A DNA stretch of 64,000 bases from Acidobacteriota bacterium (GTDB lineage Bacteria > Acidobacteriota > Terriglobia > Terriglobales > Acidobacteriaceae): the NCBI GenBank assembly GCA_018268895.1, contig JAFDVP010000001.1, forward strand, positions 1,674,001-1,738,000, in the 5' to 3' direction. The notes beneath the pieces were generated by a model. That model did no database searches. It was not told where the DNA came from and saw only the letters and a program-made list of their open reading frames with translations. Of this stretch, positions 9,997 through 18,184 are shown in pieces (position 1 is the stretch's first letter; every line of letters starts with the position of its first letter). The position numbers and the translations under genes were made by a program.

Positions 9997-10040
9997 AAAG
10001 CGTAAGGACTCATACCTCCCATGAGTCCTTACGCTTTTGC
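9997..10040 (+). terminator. Perfect 17-bp hairpin after sucA, probable terminator
   Basis: Arms 9997-10013 and 10021-10037 are perfect inverted repeats (AAAGCGTAAGGACTCAT and its complement) around a 7-base loop, ending in TTTT. It sits 61 bp after the sucA stop and also reads as a hairpin on the minus strand. The rest of the 349-bp gap up to 10284 holds a dispersed repeat (10094-10166) and the csp terminator (about 10232-10256), and no gene that I can support. Confidence 0.75.
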
Positions 10041-10093
10041 CTCTATAGCGGTTTTCGTATTGGCGTAGTGCTACATGACATCCAAGACCCGTG

Positions 10094-10166
10094 CGACCAC
10101 GAGCAAAATACAGGGGTTCTTCGCCCATCCGACTTCGCTCAGGGCAGACTCTGGCACAGAACGACG
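10094..10166. repeat. Dispersed intergenic repeat, degenerate copy 1
   Basis: Read on the minus strand this contains the string CCCTGAGCGAAGTCGGATGG followed by GCGAAGAACCCCTGTATTTT. It is related to the TCATCCTGAGCG...AGTCGAAG element at 58131 and 61976. Such elements translate as phrases like CPERSRMGEEPLYF and, from memory, recur in many acidobacterial intergenic regions. Mobility or function cannot be read from one window. Confidence 0.5.
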
Positions 10167-10229
10167 ACATTTTGCCGGTCACATTGGTGGGGGAACCGGC
10201 CATAGAAAAATAGGGGCATTTTAAACGCG

Positions 10230-10257
10230 CAAAGGGACAGCCGAAGCCGTCCCCTTC
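10230..10257 (-). terminator. Probable terminator of the cold-shock gene
   Basis: On the minus strand, GGGGACGGC and GCTGTCCC pair (one G-U) around a UUCG tetraloop, 29 bp after the csp stop. The downstream T-tract is short (TTT, then GCGCG), so it may be a weak terminator or a 3'-end stabiliser. Confidence 0.5.
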
Positions 10258-10284
10258 GTAATGCTGTAACACGTGTCGAGAGTC

Positions 10285-10485
10285 TTACAGAGGCTGAACG
10301 TCCGAAGCCTGCCAGCCCTTGGGTCCCTTTACCACGTTGAACTGTACTGCCTGGCCTTCCTGAAGGCTCTTGAAGCCGCTGGAATTGATCGCCGAGTAGT
10401 GCACGAACACGTCCTCGCCGTTCTGGCGGCTGATAAAGCCAAATCCCTTAGCGTCATTGAACCACTTTACTGTTCCCTGTTCCAT
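10285..10485 (-). CDS. Cold-shock protein (CspA family)
   Basis: 66 residues starting [18 protein letters not shown]; the start at 10485 is preceded by AAGGAAAG at 8 bp, so eight extra upstream residues (from 10509) are dropped. RNP1 (KGFGFI) and RNP2 (VFVHYSAI) nucleic-acid-binding motifs are intact and the length is standard for single cold-shock domains. It is a cytoplasmic single-stranded RNA/DNA-binding chaperone. The ~180-bp AT-rich region upstream, between this gene and the cmk stop at 10665, could hold its promoter and a structured leader, as is usual for csp genes; I could not pick a convincing -35/-10 pair. Confidence 0.95.
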   Translation of the reverse strand: MEQGTVKWFNDAKGFGFISRQNGEDVFVHYSAINSSGFKSLQEGQAVQFNVVKGPKGWQASDVQPL

Positions 10486-10664
10486 TTTGTTTCTTTCCTT
10501 CGTATCCAACTGAATGAATTGCCGCCAGATCCAAATCGGGGTCCGCGCAGACTAAGCATTGCAGAAAACCAATCTGTTTCAAACGATGTGTGAAGGTTAG
10601 CACATCCCGCAAATATTTTTTACAAATCTTTTGATTGCACCATTTTAAGTGCAACCCTCTCCAC

Positions 10665-11444
10665 TCATGAGGCAGGAATATGGGATCGAACGATCTGCTC
10701 TGCCTGTTGAAGGACCTGGTCGAGGGTCATCGCGGTGGAGTCGAGAATGATCGCATCCGGCGCCGGCTTCAGCGGCGATTGCGCGCGATTGCGGTCGCGC
10801 TCATCGCGCTCCTTCATATCGCGAACCAGCTTCTCGTGCGCGGCGGCTCGGGAAGCAAGCTCCTGTGCCGAGGGTGGCGCATGGTACTCCTCTTCCTCGT
10901 GGCGCGGCAACGGAGGCAGCGAGACCTGACGGTAGCGGCGGTCTCCACGCACCTCGGGCGAAGCGTCGAGGAAGATCTTGACCTCTGCATCGGGGAATAC
11001 TGCGGTGCCGATGTCTCGTCCTTCCATTACAACGCCGCCCGCGGCACCCAGGGCGCGCTGCTGCTCGACCATCCACGCCCGCAGACGCGGATGCACGGAG
11101 ATTCGCGAGGCCGCGGCGGTGATATCGGAGTCGCGTATCCTCCGCGAGACGTCCCTGCCATCGAGCAGGACGCGGTTGCCCTCGAGCTGCGGCTCCAGCT
11201 TGATCCGCGTGTAAGCTGCCAGCTCCAAAAGAGGCTCCTCTTCATCGAAGGACAGGTCTCCTTCAATGGCCTTTAGAGCGAGCGCGCGATACATGGCACC
11301 CGTTTCGAGGTTGAGAAAGCCGAAGCGTCGCGCCAGGTGGGCGGCAAGAGTGCTCTTGCCCGCGCCTGCCGGACCATCGATGGCGATCACAGGGCGCTGG
11401 CGAGCGTTTGTACCTACAGAAGGAGCAACGTGGCTATGACTCAT
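10665..11444 (-). CDS. cmk: Cytidylate kinase
   Basis: 259 residues. A Walker A motif (IAIDGPAGAGKSTLA) at about residues 20-34, then LETGAMYRALAL, the CMP-binding region, VVMEGRDIGTAVFP and the lid RRYRQV identify (d)CMP kinase, which phosphorylates CMP/dCMP to the diphosphate with ATP in the cytoplasm. It is a little longer than E. coli Cmk (227) because of a ~20-residue N-terminal extension (MSHSHVAPSVGTNARQ) and a charged C-terminal region. It lies downstream of the KKPFG-repeat gene on the same strand with a 65-bp gap. Confidence 0.95.
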   Translation of the reverse strand: MSHSHVAPSVGTNARQRPVIAIDGPAGAGKSTLAAHLARRFGFLNLETGAMYRALALKAIEGDLSFDEEEPLLELAAYTRIKLEPQLEGNRVLLDGRDVSRRIRDSDITAAASRISVHPRLRAWMVEQQRALGAAGGVVMEGRDIGTAVFPDAEVKIFLDASPEVRGDRRYRQVSLPPLPRHEEEEYHAPPSAQELASRAAAHEKLVRDMKERDERDRNRAQSPLKPAPDAIILDSTAMTLDQVLQQAEQIVRSHIPAS

Positions 11445-11509
11445 GCGCGGCTTATCTTACTCGGATTGGCGTTCTTGAAAACCGGGAAGTTTAGCGTGGG
11501 TATCCGGGT

Positions 11510-13630
11510 TTATTCTTCCCGGTCTTCCTTTGGCTTGCGCGCTGGCGCCCCTCGCTTGCCGAACGGCTTTTTATTGCCGACGAACTTGGCAAATGGACCT
11601 TCCTTGCCCGGGCCACCCTTACGCGGAGCTTTGCGAGGAGCGCCGCTGAATAACCTGTCAGACTTACCTGCAAACTTGCCGGACGGCTTTCCAAAAGACT
11701 TTCTCTCGAACTTAGGAGCGTCCCCGGAGTCGAAGCGGCGGGGCTTGCGCGGAGCATCGCCATCCTCCGATCGTTTGAATGGCTTCTTCCCTGCGAAGTC
11801 GCGCTTGCCGGCAAATGGCTTGCGATCGCCAAAGCTCTTTTCGCCGTCAAAGGGCTTCTTCGGGCCAAACGACTTCTTTGCTCCGAAAGGCTTTTTATCG
11901 TCGAAGGATTTTGAGGCGCCAAACGGCTTTTTATCGCCAAAGGACTTCCCTGCAAACGGCTTCCTTTCGCCGAAAGATTTTGCTCCATAAGGCTTCTTGT
12001 CACCGAAGGGCTTCTTCGTGCCAAAAGGCTTTTTGTCGCCAAACGACCGCTTCTCCGCGAAGTTGCGGCGCGGGCGTATCTCCTGCTCCGTCGATTCCCG
12101 TGCGCCGAGATCTCCCTCATTGCGGCGAGGAGGTTTGAAGTCGCCGCGCGGTGTGTCGAACTTGCGGAAGGGCGGACCGCTGCGCTCCTTGTCCCCGAAA
12201 CTGCGCCGGGGGCCGGAGTTGAACGCAGGGCGTTTTCCCTCGCGGTCGAACCGCGGCTTATCGCGATCGAATCGAGGTTTGTCCCCGCCGGAGCGAGGCT
12301 TGCTGCCCCGATCGAAGCCCGGACGGTCACGTTTGAACGACGGCTTGTCGCGGTCAAAGCGCGGCTTGCGAAACTCGCCTTCTCCTGCCGGCTTCGTCTG
12401 TTCCCCTTCAAATGTCCGGGGGCGGCGCGCAGAACGGTCACGCTTCTCTTCATCCCAGGGACGGGTAAACTCCGGGCGCGGTGTGCGGGTGAAGGGACGG
12501 CGCTCGTTCTCACTGCGCGGCCCGGACCGCGCCGGTCTTGCGGGACGATCCAGGCTCTCGAATCCACGCCGCTTTTCGAATCCACCGCGATCAGAAGCGG
12601 GTTTGCGGAACTCCTCCGAACGCCGGGGCGCAAACGACTTACGTGCCGATGGATCAAACTTGGAGATGCGCCCGGGTTCCGCAGCGGGCGCAGTATCGAC
12701 CGTCTCCGCTACACCAGTGGCTTCGGCCTCGGCAACCACAGGCTCGGCGATGGGAGCGAACTCCGGAAGCTCCCCGGCAACATGCAGACGCGCCTTGCCA
12801 TCGATGACGATGTTCTCAAGCTGACGCGCCGCAATCAGCGCGTGGACGACTTCGCGGATACGCGAGCGCGACGCCAGCGGCGAGAGAAAAACCTCGACCT
12901 CTTCCTCCGTAGGGAGAATGGCCTGCCCGAGGTAAAGCGAGATCAGCGCGGAGAGCGCAGTCGGCTGCCCTGCGTTGACACCAGCCTTGATCTGCTTCGT
13001 GTATCGAGTTGTGGCAAGCTCCCACAGTGTGGCAGTTCCATCAGCCTGCGGTATGGGCAGTACGCGGAGGTGCTGCCAGAGTTCTGTGAGCGCGCGGAGC
13101 GCCGCTGCTTCGGTCACCTCGTTGCCCAGTTCGCTCGCCAGTTCGGCAGCAGTAAGCTGGCCCTTCGCGGCAATCAGATTGTAGGTGGCAAGAGCTAAAG
13201 GAGACACCTTCGCCGCTCCGCTGGTAACAGGAGGCTGCTTCCACGCTTTGTCGCCGCGTAGCGTAAAGATGTAGGAAAAGGCCAGCGGCGAGACGATAAA
13301 GTCCGGTGTCTCCGTACCCGCGCCCGAGGGTGAGCCAAGAAGATTGAGCGGAACAGCGCCGCCGTCCGCAACAAGGCGGGCAAGCAGCAGCCTCGGCTGC
13401 TCAAGTTCCGTCAGCGCAGGAACGGCATTAGCGGCTCCCAGGATCACCTCGGCAAAGCTCGGCGCCGGAACAGGAAGCTGCTGCTGGCGCGGGGTGAAGA
13501 GAACCAGGCCTGCGGTATTAAGCCAGTCGCGCAGCATGTTGGTCGTGAGAATGGGTTGTGCATCCTGATGCCAGTGTAAGAGACGCGAGGCGGCTAGCTG
13601 GCCGGCCGTGGGAGTGCCTGAGTTACTCAA
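11510..13630 (-). CDS. Long basic KKPFG-repeat protein, function unknown
   Basis: A TTG start at 13630 preceded by AGGAAAGG is preferred to the in-frame ATG at 13684; it gives 706 residues. Residues 1 to ~310 are globular and mixed alpha/beta, with a winged-helix-like stretch ([20 protein letters not shown]) followed by [18 protein letters not shown] and an acidic Ala/Glu linker. From ~320 to the end the chain is low-complexity and very basic: first KPRFDR-type units, then a tandem of KKPFG(D/A)-like units, ending [16 protein letters not shown] do not recognise a named family. Lys/Arg-Phe-Gly tails of this type occur on RNA helicases and pseudouridine synthases, so RNA or ribosome binding is an inference. 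It lies between mutL and cmk, all on the minus strand. Confidence 0.75.
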   Translation of the reverse strand: MSNSGTPTAGQLAASRLLHWHQDAQPILTTNMLRDWLNTAGLVLFTPRQQQLPVPAPSFAEVILGAANAVPALTELEQPRLLLARLVADGGAVPLNLLGSPSGAGTETPDFIVSPLAFSYIFTLRGDKAWKQPPVTSGAAKVSPLALATYNLIAAKGQLTAAELASELGNEVTEAAALRALTELWQHLRVLPIPQADGTATLWELATTRYTKQIKAGVNAGQPTALSALISLYLGQAILPTEEEVEVFLSPLASRSRIREVVHALIAARQLENIVIDGKARLHVAGELPEFAPIAEPVVAEAEATGVAETVDTAPAAEPGRISKFDPSARKSFAPRRSEEFRKPASDRGGFEKRRGFESLDRPARPARSGPRSENERRPFTRTPRPEFTRPWDEEKRDRSARRPRTFEGEQTKPAGEGEFRKPRFDRDKPSFKRDRPGFDRGSKPRSGGDKPRFDRDKPRFDREGKRPAFNSGPRRSFGDKERSGPPFRKFDTPRGDFKPPRRNEGDLGARESTEQEIRPRRNFAEKRSFGDKKPFGTKKPFGDKKPYGAKSFGERKPFAGKSFGDKKPFGASKSFDDKKPFGAKKSFGPKKPFDGEKSFGDRKPFAGKRDFAGKKPFKRSEDGDAPRKPRRFDSGDAPKFERKSFGKPSGKFAGKSDRLFSGAPRKAPRKGGPGKEGPFAKFVGNKKPFGKRGAPARKPKEDREE
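11777..12058 (-). repeat. Tandem KKPFG/KSFG coding repeats
   Basis: Within the basic protein, about a dozen units of 6-8 residues ([31 protein letters not shown] and similar) run in tandem. At DNA level the units share blocks such as AAAAAGCC(G/T)TT followed by TGG or CGG, but they have diverged, so this is an aged coding tandem and not a fresh expansion. Confidence 0.7.
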
Positions 13631-13870
13631 GGTGTTGCCTTTCCTGCTGCACGGCAAAAAAAAGAAACCGTTCAGATGCTTCAACCTGGGTCGAAGCTAG
13701 AGCAGATGAGCGCCTTGCGGCCTTTCATCGCAGTATCAAGAATATCAGCAATATGGCCGTTCAACCGGCCCGTGAAGCTGCAAAGATGGCAAACATCTCT
13801 ACGAACGATGGAGTGTATTAATTCTGTGTTTTTTCAGCTCCACATATATAAAAGCAGGCCGATTCTTCTC

Positions 13871-13900
13871 AAAAAGGCTAAATGCGCTGAAAGGCCTTTT
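13871..13900 (-). terminator. Hairpin overlapping the mutL stop
   Basis: On the minus strand AAAAGGC (13894-13900) pairs with GCCTTTT (13872-13878); the loop contains the mutL stop codon and a TTTTT follows. It is short but has the right order for intrinsic termination. The 247-bp gap below it (13631-13877) shows an AT-rich stretch around 13815-13870 that may carry a promoter for the KKPFG gene; I see no other gene in it. Confidence 0.45.
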
Positions 13901-15821
13901 GAATGTCTTTAAGTGAATAACGCAAAGCGATAGGACGGCCGTGTGGGCAGCTCGTGGGGTGTTCGGTCTTCGCAAGCTCCGCAAGCAACCAGTCGATCTT
14001 TGCAGGCTCCAGCGGAGTGTTGATCTTGATCGCAGCATGACACGCGATCGAGGCCGCAATGCGATGACGGCGGGCCTCGGAGTTTTCCGCCTGCTGTTCG
14101 CGGTCGGGGACGGCAAGCACCTCTTCGATCATGCGCTCAAGCTCGCGGCCCTCCAGTCCCACGGGGGCTGCCTTGATGGCGATCGTCTGCGGGCCGAAGG
14201 GTTCCGCCTCGAACCCGTTGCGCTCAAGCTCCTTGGCAAGGCGGGCAAAGGCAATCATCTGCGCAGGCAGAAGGTCGACGAGCAGAGGCATCAGCAGGCG
14301 CTGGCGCTGGACGCGCTCCACCTCGCGGTCACGAAGGATCTTCTCAAACAGAACACGTTCGTGCGCGACGTGCTGGTCGACGATCCACAGCCCCTCGTCG
14401 TTGACGGCGAGGATGAAGGAGTCGCGAAGCTGGCCCAGGGGCCGCAGGGTGGCGAGCGCGTTGAGCGTCTGCGCCTCGCCGTCGGGAGCAAGTGCCGGTT
14501 GTTCGGGGTGGCCGACAGGAATGGAAGCGGTGCTGAACTCAAGACGGCCGGGCTCGGGAGGCAGCATGTGCGCGGCCAGCGAGAATGAGGCTGCGTCGGA
14601 GGCACGCGGCCCCGGCTCCGATCCGAACGTGCTCCCCGGCATCTGCGGGTCGAAGACAGGCTGGTCCGGTCCTCCCGGCAGCGGACTTACATCCACCAGC
14701 AGCGACGCACTGGCGTGCGGCGAGTTGTTGTTGAGAGCATGAAGGAAGTCCGCCGCAGGCCGCGCGTGCATCAACGTATTGCGGACCGTATCGCGAACGA
14801 AGTCGTGAATGAACGCCGGCTGACGAAAACGCACCTCCGTCTTCGCAGGATGCACGTTCACATCGACCTCTTCGGCAGGCATCTCGAGAAACAGCAGCAC
14901 GACCGGGTACGATGTCGGCGGAATGATGTTGCGGTACGCCTCCGTCAACGCGTGCAGAATAAGGCGGTCGCGAATCAGGCGGCCGTTCACGAACACGTAG
15001 ATCGAGTTGCGATTGAGCTTCTGCAGGTCGGGCTTTGAGACGAAGCCTGAGAGCCGCAGGAAGCCTGGCGCTGGCGGCTCATAGTCAGGCTCACGCTTCC
15101 ACGGCGGCGGCTCAGGCAGGCCGGCGCGGGCAAAGTCAATCTCCGCCGCCGTGGGAATCATGTGCGCGCTGGTGTCGCGGCCGAAGACCTGAAAGAGACG
15201 GTCCCCGGCATTCGCGGTCACGGGCGCTGTGAGAAGGGCCTGCGTCGCCGAGTGCAGCTCGAAGTGGCGATTGGGGTTGGCCAGCGCGTAGTGCGTGACC
15301 AGCGCGGCGATGTGCGAGAGCTCGGTCTGCTCCGAGCGGAGAAATTTGCGGCGCGCTGGCGTGTTGTAGAACAAATCGCGGATCGTGATCGTCGTTCCAA
15401 CCGGCAGGCCCGCTGGCTCCACGCGCTGAATGTGCCCGCCCGCGATCTCGACGATGGTCCCTGCATCCTCTTCGGCGGCGCGCGTCTCGAGCGTCAGCCT
15501 CGAGACGGAGGCGATCGACGGCAGAGCCTCGCCGCGAAAGCCGAGCGTGGCAATAGAGAGCAGGTCATCGGAGGTGCGGAGCTTCGAGGTGGCGTGGCGC
15601 TCGAAGGCGAGCAGAGCGTCGTCGGCCATCATGCCGTGGCCGTTGTCGACGATGCGAATGAGCCTGCGGCCTCCGCCTTCCACCTCGACGCGAATGCGGG
15701 TGGCGCCGGCATCGAGCGAGTTCTCCAGCAGCTCCTTGACCACCGAGGCGGGACGTTCGACGACCTCGCCGGCGGCGATCTGGTTCGCCACCAGGTCACT
15801 GAGGATGCGGATGCGGCCCAT
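13878..15821 (-). CDS. mutL: DNA mismatch repair protein MutL
   Basis: The start at 15821 (MGRIRILSDLVANQIAAGEV) matches the conserved MutL N-terminus; 15 extra upstream residues are rejected. 647 residues. GHKL ATPase motifs are intact: KELLENSLDAGA, DNGHGM, ATSKL, GFRGEALPSI. A variable linker (residues ~340-440) precedes a C-terminal dimerisation/endonuclease domain. Near residue 480 it has DQHVAHERVLFE, which fits the endonuclease motif DQHA-x2-E-x4-E with one A-to-V change, and CPHGRP near the end matches the metal-binding region. This MutL is therefore expected to nick DNA itself, as in bacteria lacking MutH. It is divergent from the small gene at 15899. Confidence 0.97.
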   Translation of the reverse strand: MGRIRILSDLVANQIAAGEVVERPASVVKELLENSLDAGATRIRVEVEGGGRRLIRIVDNGHGMMADDALLAFERHATSKLRTSDDLLSIATLGFRGEALPSIASVSRLTLETRAAEEDAGTIVEIAGGHIQRVEPAGLPVGTTITIRDLFYNTPARRKFLRSEQTELSHIAALVTHYALANPNRHFELHSATQALLTAPVTANAGDRLFQVFGRDTSAHMIPTAAEIDFARAGLPEPPPWKREPDYEPPAPGFLRLSGFVSKPDLQKLNRNSIYVFVNGRLIRDRLILHALTEAYRNIIPPTSYPVVLLFLEMPAEEVDVNVHPAKTEVRFRQPAFIHDFVRDTVRNTLMHARPAADFLHALNNNSPHASASLLVDVSPLPGGPDQPVFDPQMPGSTFGSEPGPRASDAASFSLAAHMLPPEPGRLEFSTASIPVGHPEQPALAPDGEAQTLNALATLRPLGQLRDSFILAVNDEGLWIVDQHVAHERVLFEKILRDREVERVQRQRLLMPLLVDLLPAQMIAFARLAKELERNGFEAEPFGPQTIAIKAAPVGLEGRELERMIEEVLAVPDREQQAENSEARRHRIAASIACHAAIKINTPLEPAKIDWLLAELAKTEHPTSCPHGRPIALRYSLKDIQKAFQRI

Positions 15822-15898
15822 AAACACGATTGTATGGCGGGAATCGCTGCGGAAAACGCGGCGCAAATCGATCTCATCTTACAGAACAGGAGGAGATC

Positions 15899-16047
15899 AT
15901 GATTCGCAAACTGAAGACAGGAGAGTTTCGGATTTACTCCCGTCACGTTGACAGGAAGACAGGAAAGCGCAGAAACCTGGGGCATTTTCAACGCGCGAAA
16001 AAGCGGAGCGACACGAGCGGGCGATTCAGTACTTCAAGCACAACTGA
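15899..16047 (+). pseudogene. Small basic conserved protein with a one-base frame disruption
   Basis: A perfect AGGAGG precedes ATG 15899. The frame reads MIRKLKTGEFRIYSRHVDRK and on through TGKRRNLGHFQRAKK, then leaves the conserved frame at an A5 run (15998-16002). Shifting back one base gives AERHERAIQYFKHN and a stop at 16047. With one extra A the product would be exactly 49 residues, matching a widespread small protein I know as MIRKLKSGEYRLYSRK...HERAVQYFK. So one base is missing, or -1 frameshifting on AAA AAG restores the product. Without the shift the frame runs on into the next gene. It is a Lys/Arg-rich probable nucleic-acid binder of unknown role. Confidence 0.7.
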
Positions 16048-16081
16048 GATAAACGGTCGGGGGAAAGAGCATAATGTTTTT

Positions 16082-16630
16082 GTGCCCTTTTACTGCTATC
16101 TCATAGTTACCGGCGGAATCGTCTTGTGGCTGATCCCGTTTGTGCGAGCGAAATGGGGAGACAGTTCAGTGCTGATCCGGGACAACCGTTCGCGGTGGGG
16201 CCTACTGCTCGAATGCGTTGGCATGACTCTTATGTTGCTGAACCCGTTCTGGAGCTTTACACCTCCACCGTGGCGCGTAGCTGCCTCGCTTCTTTGCTTC
16301 GTTCTGGCAAACGCCTTCTCATGGACCTCAGCGCGCGCGCTTGGCGAAAATCTTCGCTTCGATGCCGCTATCGGGACAAGGCATGAGTTGGTGCGGCATG
16401 GGCCATATGCCATCGTTCGCCATCCTATCTATACGTCGTTCCTCTGCGTCGCATGGGGCATCGGATTGATGGCCACACCGCCCGTACTCTTCGCTGTGGC
16501 AACGATTGTCTTTCTGGCAGGAACAGAGATTCGTGTGCGGATCGAGGATCGTCTGCTGGAAGAGCACTTTGGCGATCAGGCACGGCAGTTCCGTCGCTCC
16601 ACCAGCGCCTATATTCCGTTCCTGCGCTAA
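16082..16630 (+). CDS. Isoprenylcysteine carboxyl methyltransferase-family membrane protein
   Basis: 182 residues from a GTG at 16082. The in-frame region upstream belongs to the frame-shifted small gene, and the nearby ATG at 16074 is out of frame. The purine-rich GGGGGAAAG is 15 bp upstream, so the start is uncertain. There are four to five membrane segments, then the family's cofactor-binding block: RHGPYAIVRHPIYTSF, a GxEIRxRxEDRLLEEHFG segment and a terminal YIPFLR. Bacterial members are integral membrane methyltransferases of unknown substrate. A long leader at 16631-16834 separates it from the next gene; it holds a small hairpin (16730-16748, AGAGCAT/ATGCTCT) and no gene. Confidence 0.75.
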   Translation: MPFYCYLIVTGGIVLWLIPFVRAKWGDSSVLIRDNRSRWGLLLECVGMTLMLLNPFWSFTPPPWRVAASLLCFVLANAFSWTSARALGENLRFDAAIGTRHELVRHGPYAIVRHPIYTSFLCVAWGIGLMATPPVLFAVATIVFLAGTEIRVRIEDRLLEEHFGDQARQFRRSTSAYIPFLR

Positions 16631-16834
16631 GCCGACGTGGATATACCAATCCGAACCACTGGCGCGGCGACAAACTGTCCCCGGCCAAACGCCTTCGCGT
16701 GGAAATTCTCTCCTAATAGCTGCAAAAACAGAGCATAAATCATGCTCTATCAGCGCACCCTATTTTTCCAGTGGTCAAACCTCTTCTATTTTCTGTATGC
16801 TTTCGCCGCAGTCCAAAATACATGGAGGAACGCG

Positions 16835-18184
16835 ATGGGAGCTCAGGATACGAGCCGCCGGGATTTTGTAAAAATGGGTGCCGCGGTGGCAGGAACAGTC
16901 GCAACGTGGAACGCAACAAGCTACGCAAAGATTGTAGGGGCCAACGACCGGGTACGGACTGCGGTGGTGGGGTGCGGCGACCGCATGAAGGGCGCTCTGA
17001 TTCCCTCCTTTTTGCAGCACTCCAAAGAGATGAACTTCGAGTTTGTGGCGATCTCCGACCTCTGGAGCCACCGCCGCGAAGAGGGCGTCGCCTACATCGA
17101 GAAAAAGGGTGGGCCGAAGGTCGACACCGTTCGGAACAACGACGAGTTGTACGCCCGCAAGGACGTCGATGCCGTGCTGATCGCGACAGCCGACTTCCAG
17201 CACGCCAAGCATGGCGTCGAAGCCGTGAAGGCCGGACGTGACGCCTACGTGGAAAAGCCGCTCGCGCACTCGATGAAGGACGCGCTGGCCATCCGCGACA
17301 CCGTGCACGCCAATAAGCAGATTGTGCAGATCGGCACACAGCGCCGCTCCACGCCGAGCTATCAGAAGGCCTTCGAGTACATCAAGTCGGGCAAGTTCGG
17401 CGACATCAACATGGTCGAGATGACGTGGAACGTCAACCAGCCCGGGCGCTGGCGCCGTCCCAACGTTGTGCCGTTGCTGAAGGAGCAGGACACGGACTGG
17501 AAGCGCTATCTGATGGACCAGCCTTACGAGCCGTTCGACGCGAGAAAGTATCTCGAGTTCCGCCTCTTCTGGCCGTACTCCTCGGGGATTCCCGACCAGT
17601 GGCTGGTGCACCAGATCGACACCGTGCACTGGTTCTCGGGCTATCCGAACCCGCGCAGCGTGGTCGCCAACGGCGGCATCTACCAGTGGCACGACGGCCG
17701 GCGCAACTGGGACACGTTGACGGCTGTCTTCGACTACGGCCCGGAGGACGATCCGACGAAGGGTTTCCAGGTGCTCTACTCGTCGCGTCAGACCAACTCG
17801 GCCGGCGGCGTCAAGGAGATCTACTACTCCAACGGCGGCTCGCTCGACATGGACAAGCAGGTGGTGAACTCCACCGGCGGACTGACGGCGAAGGCTGCTG
17901 CCGAGATGGGCATGAAGGCCAACCTGCTGGGTCAGTTCTCGCTCGGCCAGGCGGAGGAGGTCTCAACCGCCGCGAACACCGGAGCAGACAACCAGACCTC
18001 GGCCAACATGCGCAACTGGATGGACTGCGTGCGTTCGCGCAAGCAGCCCAATGCCAATGTGGACGCGGGCTACAGCCATTCGGTTGCGCTGTGCATGTGC
18101 ATCGCCGCAATGCAGACCGGGCAGAAGATCACCTTCAACCAGAAGACGCAGCAGATTATGGCCGGAGGCAAGGTGCATGCATAA
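16835..18184 (+). CDS. Gfo/Idh/MocA-family oxidoreductase with Tat signal
   Basis: The start at 16835 (MGAQDTSRRDFVKMGAAVAG) has GGAGGA 7 bp upstream; the longer frame from 16742 is rejected. The SRRDFVKMG motif plus an Ala-rich stretch is a twin-arginine signal, so the folded, cofactor-loaded enzyme is probably exported to the periplasm. Residues ~40-165 form the NAD(P)-binding Rossmann domain (VRTAVVGCGDR) with the EKPLAHS motif typical of the family; the remainder is the C-terminal alpha/beta substrate domain. 449 residues. Many acidobacterial and planctomycete relatives are thought to act on sugars or glycosides; the substrate is unknown. The stop overlaps the next gene by 8 bp, indicating an operon. 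Confidence 0.9.
   Translation: MGAQDTSRRDFVKMGAAVAGTVATWNATSYAKIVGANDRVRTAVVGCGDRMKGALIPSFLQHSKEMNFEFVAISDLWSHRREEGVAYIEKKGGPKVDTVRNNDELYARKDVDAVLIATADFQHAKHGVEAVKAGRDAYVEKPLAHSMKDALAIRDTVHANKQIVQIGTQRRSTPSYQKAFEYIKSGKFGDINMVEMTWNVNQPGRWRRPNVVPLLKEQDTDWKRYLMDQPYEPFDARKYLEFRLFWPYSSGIPDQWLVHQIDTVHWFSGYPNPRSVVANGGIYQWHDGRRNWDTLTAVFDYGPEDDPTKGFQVLYSSRQTNSAGGVKEIYYSNGGSLDMDKQVVNSTGGLTAKAAAEMGMKANLLGQFSLGQAEEVSTAANTGADNQTSANMRNWMDCVRSRKQPNANVDAGYSHSVALCMCIAAMQTGQKITFNQKTQQIMAGGKVHA

Noticed and set aside
11491..12657. 388-codon Ser/Arg-rich frame in the same direction as the KKPFG gene
   Set aside because: It is another frame of the repeat tail; codon repetition keeps all frames open. The frame used continues into a folded N-terminal domain with a ribosome-binding site.
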